Virus record (IMG/VR): IMGVR_UViG_3300033149_001397
Coordinates: 1 to 54,166 of that record
Reading direction: 5' to 3' (one strand)
Length of the DNA stretch: 54,166 nt
Source: a virus
The notes beneath the pieces were generated by a model that saw nothing but the letters and a program-made list of their open reading frames with translations, searched no databases and had not been told where the DNA came from. A program made the position numbers and the translations under genes. Positions 50,977 through 54,166 of this stretch are shown here, in pieces (the stretch's first letter is position 1; every line of letters begins with the position of its first letter).

Positions 50977-51359
50977 TATGTTTCCTCCGTTTCAAGTATG
51001 GTCTCGCAAACAAACAGCAATAGCCGCTCTTCGGCTTCTTCTTCGTCGTATTCGGCAACCCTCGCAGAACACATCATAACATCGCACGCCTGCTCAGCTT
51101 TAATAATCCACTCCATACGATCGTGGGTAAGCCCTGGTTGGTTTAACAGCACGTCCGCTTTACATTTTTCAATTAGTCGCTGCGTCTGGTGCCGAGTAAA
51201 TACCCTACCTACAAACCACAGAACATCCTCAATTGGAATATCCATACAAACAGCGTCAGCCACTGTTATTTCCTTGCGTCCAGCGAATAGCTTTTCTATC
51301 TTACTGCGAGAATAGCACGGGCCGACGGCTACAACGTCGTCAACGGTGAAGCGTTTCAC
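50976..51359 (-). CDS. Hypothetical protein, 127 aa
   Basis: A 127-residue GTG-start protein with GGGAGGACT upstream. Helical throughout, acidic C-terminus (AEYDEEEAEERLLLFVCETI). VADAVCMDIPIEDVLWFVGR resembles a segment I have seen in phage proteins of unknown function. It overlaps the MazG-like gene by one base. Confidence 0.6.
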   Translation of the reverse strand: MKRFTVDDVVAVGPCYSRSKIEKLFAGRKEITVADAVCMDIPIEDVLWFVGRVFTRHQTQRLIEKCKADVLLNQPGLTHDRMEWIIKAEQACDVMMCSARVAEYDEEEAEERLLLFVCETILETEET

Positions 51360-51392
51360 TATAAGTCCTCCCTGGTTTTAATCTTGTTCTAA

Positions 51393-52109
51393 TCAGAATA
51401 GCCTCACAACCCTATGCCTCAGGTGCTCAGGTATCGCGCTGTCCGGCAGGCTCGTGCAGCCGGATATGTATATGTTGCCACCCACGGTGAGATTATCGGG
51501 CAGGGACGTGAGGCCCGTGCAGCCGCGTAGGTCGAGGCTGCCCCGCACGTTGAGGCTGTCGGGCAGGGATGTCAGGCCCGTGCAGTCGGATAGGTCGAGG
51601 TCTTCCCCCACAGCGAGATTGTCGGGCAGGGATGTCAGGCCCGTGCAGCCGCGTAGGTCGAGGCTGCCCCGCACGTTGAGGCTGTCGGGCAGGGATGTCA
51701 GGCCCGTGCAGCCCTCCAGGTAGAGGGCGCCATAAACAACAATCTTTTCCGGCAGCCTTCGTTCAAGCTTTTTGGCCAGCCCGAGCTCCCCTGCCTTGAG
51801 CGTCCAGAAGTACGCCCCAACAGGGCTTGCCGTTACCCACGGCGGGCCTTCGCCGAGTGCGGCGTCCACCAGGTCGCATGCAAGATGTTCCCAGCAGTCG
51901 TAGTGTTGTAATACAGCCGACTTGTACCAGTTCTCATCCTCGCCGCCGTATGTGCGGACTGTGAGCGCTTTTCCCGGCTCCCATTCTCCTTCCCGGTAGG
52001 AGCCTGGTTTCAAGCCGAATTCGTCTTCGATACCGCTGTGTGAATCGGGCTTGTTGCAGTAGAGATGTCCGCTTTCGCGGCCGATTACGAATGATACGTA
52101 GTTACACAT
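51393..52109 (-). CDS. Leucine-rich-repeat protein
   Basis: A 238-residue protein. After an N-terminal domain of about 120 residues come five copies of a 21-residue unit (GSLDLRGCTGLTSLPDNL and variants). The DNA repeats with a period of 63 bp, and alternate units are almost identical, so the array expanded recently. The unit resembles bacterial LRR of the LPx type (SLPDxL). I start at ATG 52109 with GGAGGAC upstream. LRR proteins bind other proteins. Their presence in a phage suggests a host-interaction or antidefence role, which is inferred. Confidence 0.8.
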   Translation of the reverse strand: MCNYVSFVIGRESGHLYCNKPDSHSGIEDEFGLKPGSYREGEWEPGKALTVRTYGGEDENWYKSAVLQHYDCWEHLACDLVDAALGEGPPWVTASPVGAYFWTLKAGELGLAKKLERRLPEKIVVYGALYLEGCTGLTSLPDSLNVRGSLDLRGCTGLTSLPDNLAVGEDLDLSDCTGLTSLPDSLNVRGSLDLRGCTGLTSLPDNLTVGGNIYISGCTSLPDSAIPEHLRHRVVRLF

Positions 52110-52124
52110 TGTTTTGTCCTCCAA

Positions 52125-52862
52125 TCAAATCTCCAGCACCACATCTGCATCCGGCCCGCAGCGCAGCCGCCAGGTCTTACCGTCGAATGATGGCACATAT
52201 CCGCTCACCCATAGCTCCCGCAGGCTGCACCATGGGTCGTAAATATCTGTGTAGTACCAATGGCGGATATTGTAAAACAGTGAGCCGATGTAGGCATATA
52301 GTGCATCTATTAGGCTTAGCCGCACAGCATCACCCATGTTGCTCAACACACAATGCTGCACGCTGCTCAACACGGTTGATGATACGCTTGACCATAATCT
52401 GCTAGTATAAATACCCCCTAGGGTTGTGCGCACGCTTAGCGTCGGACTCCATCGCATACTACCAACAACCCCAGCCCAATCAATCAGCAGCGGCTCAAGG
52501 TCAATAGGCTTTGGCTTTATCGCAAACGGGTTTACCGGATGGTTTACCTCCCACAATGCGAAGCCAGCCATTTCATCTTGTTCATCTGGTGAAAGCCAAC
52601 GCAGCACGCGCACAGCCTCACACCGCGCTTTGGTAGCACTCTTTGCAACAATATTAACCGGCTCAACCTCGCAGTATATTGACGGCCCGTCCTGCCAAAG
52701 CACAGCGCAGCGCAGCGTCGGCGAACAGTGTATTCCATGGCCGCAGACACCGCCCCCGGGATCAACCTTATCGGGCCTGACGATGCGGCCACTTCTCCAC
52801 TCGGTAGTGTGGTCAAAATGCGATGTCTTATCTGGCCTGACTGCTTTGTAGTATGGTTTCAT
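52125..52862 (-). CDS. DUF7666-like protein
   Basis: A 245-residue protein. KAVRPDKTSHFDHTTEW, CGHGIHCSPTLRCAVLW and CEVEPVNIVAKSATKARCEA match the start of a phage protein family I recall as DUF7666. The C-terminal part is rich in W and Y. GGAGGCAC precedes the ATG. It lies next to the LRR gene. Function unknown. Confidence 0.65.
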   Translation of the reverse strand: MKPYYKAVRPDKTSHFDHTTEWRSGRIVRPDKVDPGGGVCGHGIHCSPTLRCAVLWQDGPSIYCEVEPVNIVAKSATKARCEAVRVLRWLSPDEQDEMAGFALWEVNHPVNPFAIKPKPIDLEPLLIDWAGVVGSMRWSPTLSVRTTLGGIYTSRLWSSVSSTVLSSVQHCVLSNMGDAVRLSLIDALYAYIGSLFYNIRHWYYTDIYDPWCSLRELWVSGYVPSFDGKTWRLRCGPDADVVLEI

Positions 52863-52901
52863 TTTGTGCCTCCGTCATTGTTGCTTTTTGTCTCGTCAAT
52901 C

Positions 52902-53432
52902 TCAAACTCGATTCGCCACACCCATGGGGCTAATCACCCACCAACACATGGCGCTGTGAGACACTATTCTTTTTTTCTTTGGCTTTTCTTCTTTCTGCTG
53001 TTGTGTGTTGTTTTTATCAAGCAGCACAACGCGGTTCGATGTGAAGAATTGTGTATCAAGCGGCTTTCCGTCTCTGTCGAGCTTGTTCGACTGGACGCCG
53101 ATGTTAATGCAGCCTGTTTGGTAAAATGTTATATCGACCACGAAACCAGAGAATCCGGTTAATGTGTCTTTAACATAATCGTGAATTTCAAAATCTAGAT
53201 TCCACGTCTTTTGCGTATTAGCAGAAATGGCCATGGTTTTTTTAAGCCTCGTTTCGTCTACCCATTGCCATTTTTCTGGTTTTCCGTCCTTCAGTTTTTG
53301 CGACTGAACGCCGTAGTGGATTGCCCCGGTATCCAGCTCTGAGACAGCGACAACAACGCCCTCAAAGCCAGTTATTTCGTCTTTTACAACATCAAGCATT
53401 TTGAACTTCCAGTCTTTTTGTGTCTTTTTCAT
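52902..53432 (-). CDS. Protein with two tandem KOW-like domains
   Basis: A 176-residue protein in which the first 65 residues (DVVKDEITGFEGVVVAVSEL) are repeated from about residue 80 (DYVKDTLTGFSGFVVDITFY). Both copies share GVQS followed by KL and a charged segment. This is an internal duplication of a small beta domain found in phage proteins. The last 20 residues are unlike the rest. In another frame the bases before the next gene read like a coding tail (IEFEIDETKSN), so the natural 3' end may be frameshifted. Confidence 0.65.
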   Translation of the reverse strand: MKKTQKDWKFKMLDVVKDEITGFEGVVVAVSELDTGAIHYGVQSQKLKDGKPEKWQWVDETRLKKTMAISANTQKTWNLDFEIHDYVKDTLTGFSGFVVDITFYQTGCINIGVQSNKLDRDGKPLDTQFFTSNRVVLLDKNNTQQQKEEKPKKKRIVSHSAMCWWVISPMGVANRV

Positions 53433-53465
53433 TGGTCTGTTTCCTTTCGTTTTGTTTTTTCTAAA

Positions 53466-54041
53466 TTATCCATCCAATATAAATCTACTTATCTTTGCCA
53501 TTATTTCATCAAGCGTATTCTCATCCATTACTATTGGATTATCACCATTCCACGGGCGCGGTATCAGTATCGTCTCCCCACCGGCCTTTTCAAACGCATC
53601 CGTGTTGGCTTTGCTATCATCTATCAATAGCCGACCATGGCCAGCTAATAACTGTTTCTGCTTGCAATAAATAATAGCCAATGTCTCGTCGCTATCATAC
53701 ATGTACGCCTCAATCCAGAGCTGCCGCTGTGACAAGAACCTGATTTCGTCTCCAGACATTGGCGTTGTGCAGATTGTTAGCGGCGTATCTGTCCAATAAC
53801 ATAGGTTTTTTAGCCACCACCACAGCCTCATGCCATCATCGTGGAATGGCAGGTCACACCAAAAGCCGGTTGTTTCGCGTATCTTTTTCACCAGTGCTTC
53901 ACGCGAAATGCCTAGCTGTTTGTGTATGTCCCACCTGTCAGCAACCCAGCCGTGCGGAAGTTCGAGCGCCACCCTGAGGCCCTCTATAAAATTTGCAATT
54001 ACTCCGTCGCAGTCAAAAAATATATGTTTGTGTGTTTTCAT
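53466..54041 (-). CDS. HAD-family phosphatase (5'-nucleotidase-like)
   Basis: A 191-residue HAD hydrolase. DCDGVIANF (residues 10-18) holds the two catalytic aspartates. ICTTP (motif II) and LLIDDSKANT (motif IV acidic pair) follow. Its lid and size resemble 5'(3')-deoxyribonucleotidases. It would dephosphorylate nucleotides or their modified forms. The ATG at 54041 has only a weak ribosome site, and a strong hairpin lies right before it. A longer TTG frame would include 28 residues of leader sequence. Confidence 0.82.
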   Translation of the reverse strand: MKTHKHIFFDCDGVIANFIEGLRVALELPHGWVADRWDIHKQLGISREALVKKIRETTGFWCDLPFHDDGMRLWWWLKNLCYWTDTPLTICTTPMSGDEIRFLSQRQLWIEAYMYDSDETLAIIYCKQKQLLAGHGRLLIDDSKANTDAFEKAGGETILIPRPWNGDNPIVMDENTLDEIMAKISRFILDG

Positions 54042-54052
54042 ATCCGCTGGCC

Positions 54053-54166
54053 GGGGGTCGAACCCGGCATCCGGCCCTGACCGCTTATGCGGGATACCGT
54101 CAGCGTACCATTCTGAGGGGTCCAATTAAGTGTATGTGGTGTTGCCTTTCCTTTCTCGGGGCCACC
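54053..54166. repeat. Terminal direct repeat, right copy (circular contig overlap)
   Basis: Exact copy of bases 1-114. The minus-strand HAD phosphatase gene begins just left of it, so the repeat is the upstream leader of that gene once the circle is closed. Read on the minus strand it contains a strong hairpin (GCCGGG, loop, CCCGGC) directly before the HAD start codon. Confidence 0.95.

Noticed and set aside
51498-51720. CRISPR-like array
   Set aside because: The 63-bp repeats are contiguous without spacers and encode leucine-rich repeats in frame.
54042-54125. tRNA gene in the end repeat, suggested by GGTTCGACC
   Set aside because: A T-arm and a D-arm-like segment are visible, but I could not fold a seven-pair acceptor stem or a normal anticodon arm.
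1-54166. Insertion sequences, transposase or integrase
   Set aside because: None was recognised in any frame, even though the head genes are Mu-like.

Overview
The window is the complete genome of a tailed double-stranded DNA phage, assembled as a circle. Its first and last 114 bases are identical, so the unique length is 54,052 bp. The phage is most likely a siphovirus: it has a 1,093-residue tape measure, a lambda-type frameshifted tail chaperone and a tail tube, and I see no sheath gene. The head genes are of the Mu type (DUF935-like portal fused to a MuF domain, gpI-like protease with nested scaffold, DUF2190-like, DUF1320-like and gpG-like proteins). I see no transposase, integrase or attachment site, so a lytic life cycle is likely. 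Consensus sigma-70 promoters, strong Shine-Dalgarno sites and Mu-like head genes suit a bacterial, probably Gram-negative, host. The host cannot be named from the sequence.

Almost all genes lie on the minus strand, so transcription runs from high to low coordinates. A divergent promoter pair at about 42.8-42.92 kb starts the late operon leftwards and a short plus-strand unit rightwards (a small protein and a C5 cytosine methyltransferase). The late operon runs: terminase (42.8-40.6 kb), portal-MuF, a dual-specificity phosphatase, protease/scaffold, decoration protein and capsid (40-34.3 kb). A terminator follows, then a secreted protein (34.3-33.0 kb) and an eight-gene sugar cassette (33.0-23.7 kb). 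After that come head-tail joining and tail genes (23.7-9.1 kb), small membrane proteins of lysis type (8.7-7.1 kb), and a metallophosphoesterase that ends at a terminator near 5.77 kb.

The early or middle region starts at a perfect consensus promoter at 5.68 kb. It runs through small proteins, an XRE regulator with its own near-leaderless promoter, and an attenuator-like terminator into a recombination operon: small membrane protein, YqaJ nuclease, RecT, ClpP-like protease, SMC-like ATPase. It continues across the circle junction into a HAD phosphatase, a leucine-rich-repeat protein, a MazG-like protein, an XRE protein, a truncated DNA methyltransferase, replication genes, a RuvC-like resolvase and an amidase endolysin. 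It ends in a non-coding stretch of about 950 bp (44.3-45.3 kb).

The most unusual part is the sugar cassette inside the structural operon. It encodes a GT9-like glycosyltransferase, a GT2-GT4 fusion, a GT2-radical-SAM fusion next to a free-standing GT2 paralogue, a methyltransferase, a PAPS-type sulfotransferase, a clear UDP-sulfoquinovose synthase (SqdB) homologue and a sugar-nucleotide epimerase. I infer that the phage builds a sulfonated or sulfated glycan for its own particle or for an exported protein. The signal-peptide protein just upstream is a candidate acceptor. A second highlight is the cytosine methyltransferase gene, in which two overlapping frames both carry recognisable protein motifs and appear to share one ribosome-binding site.
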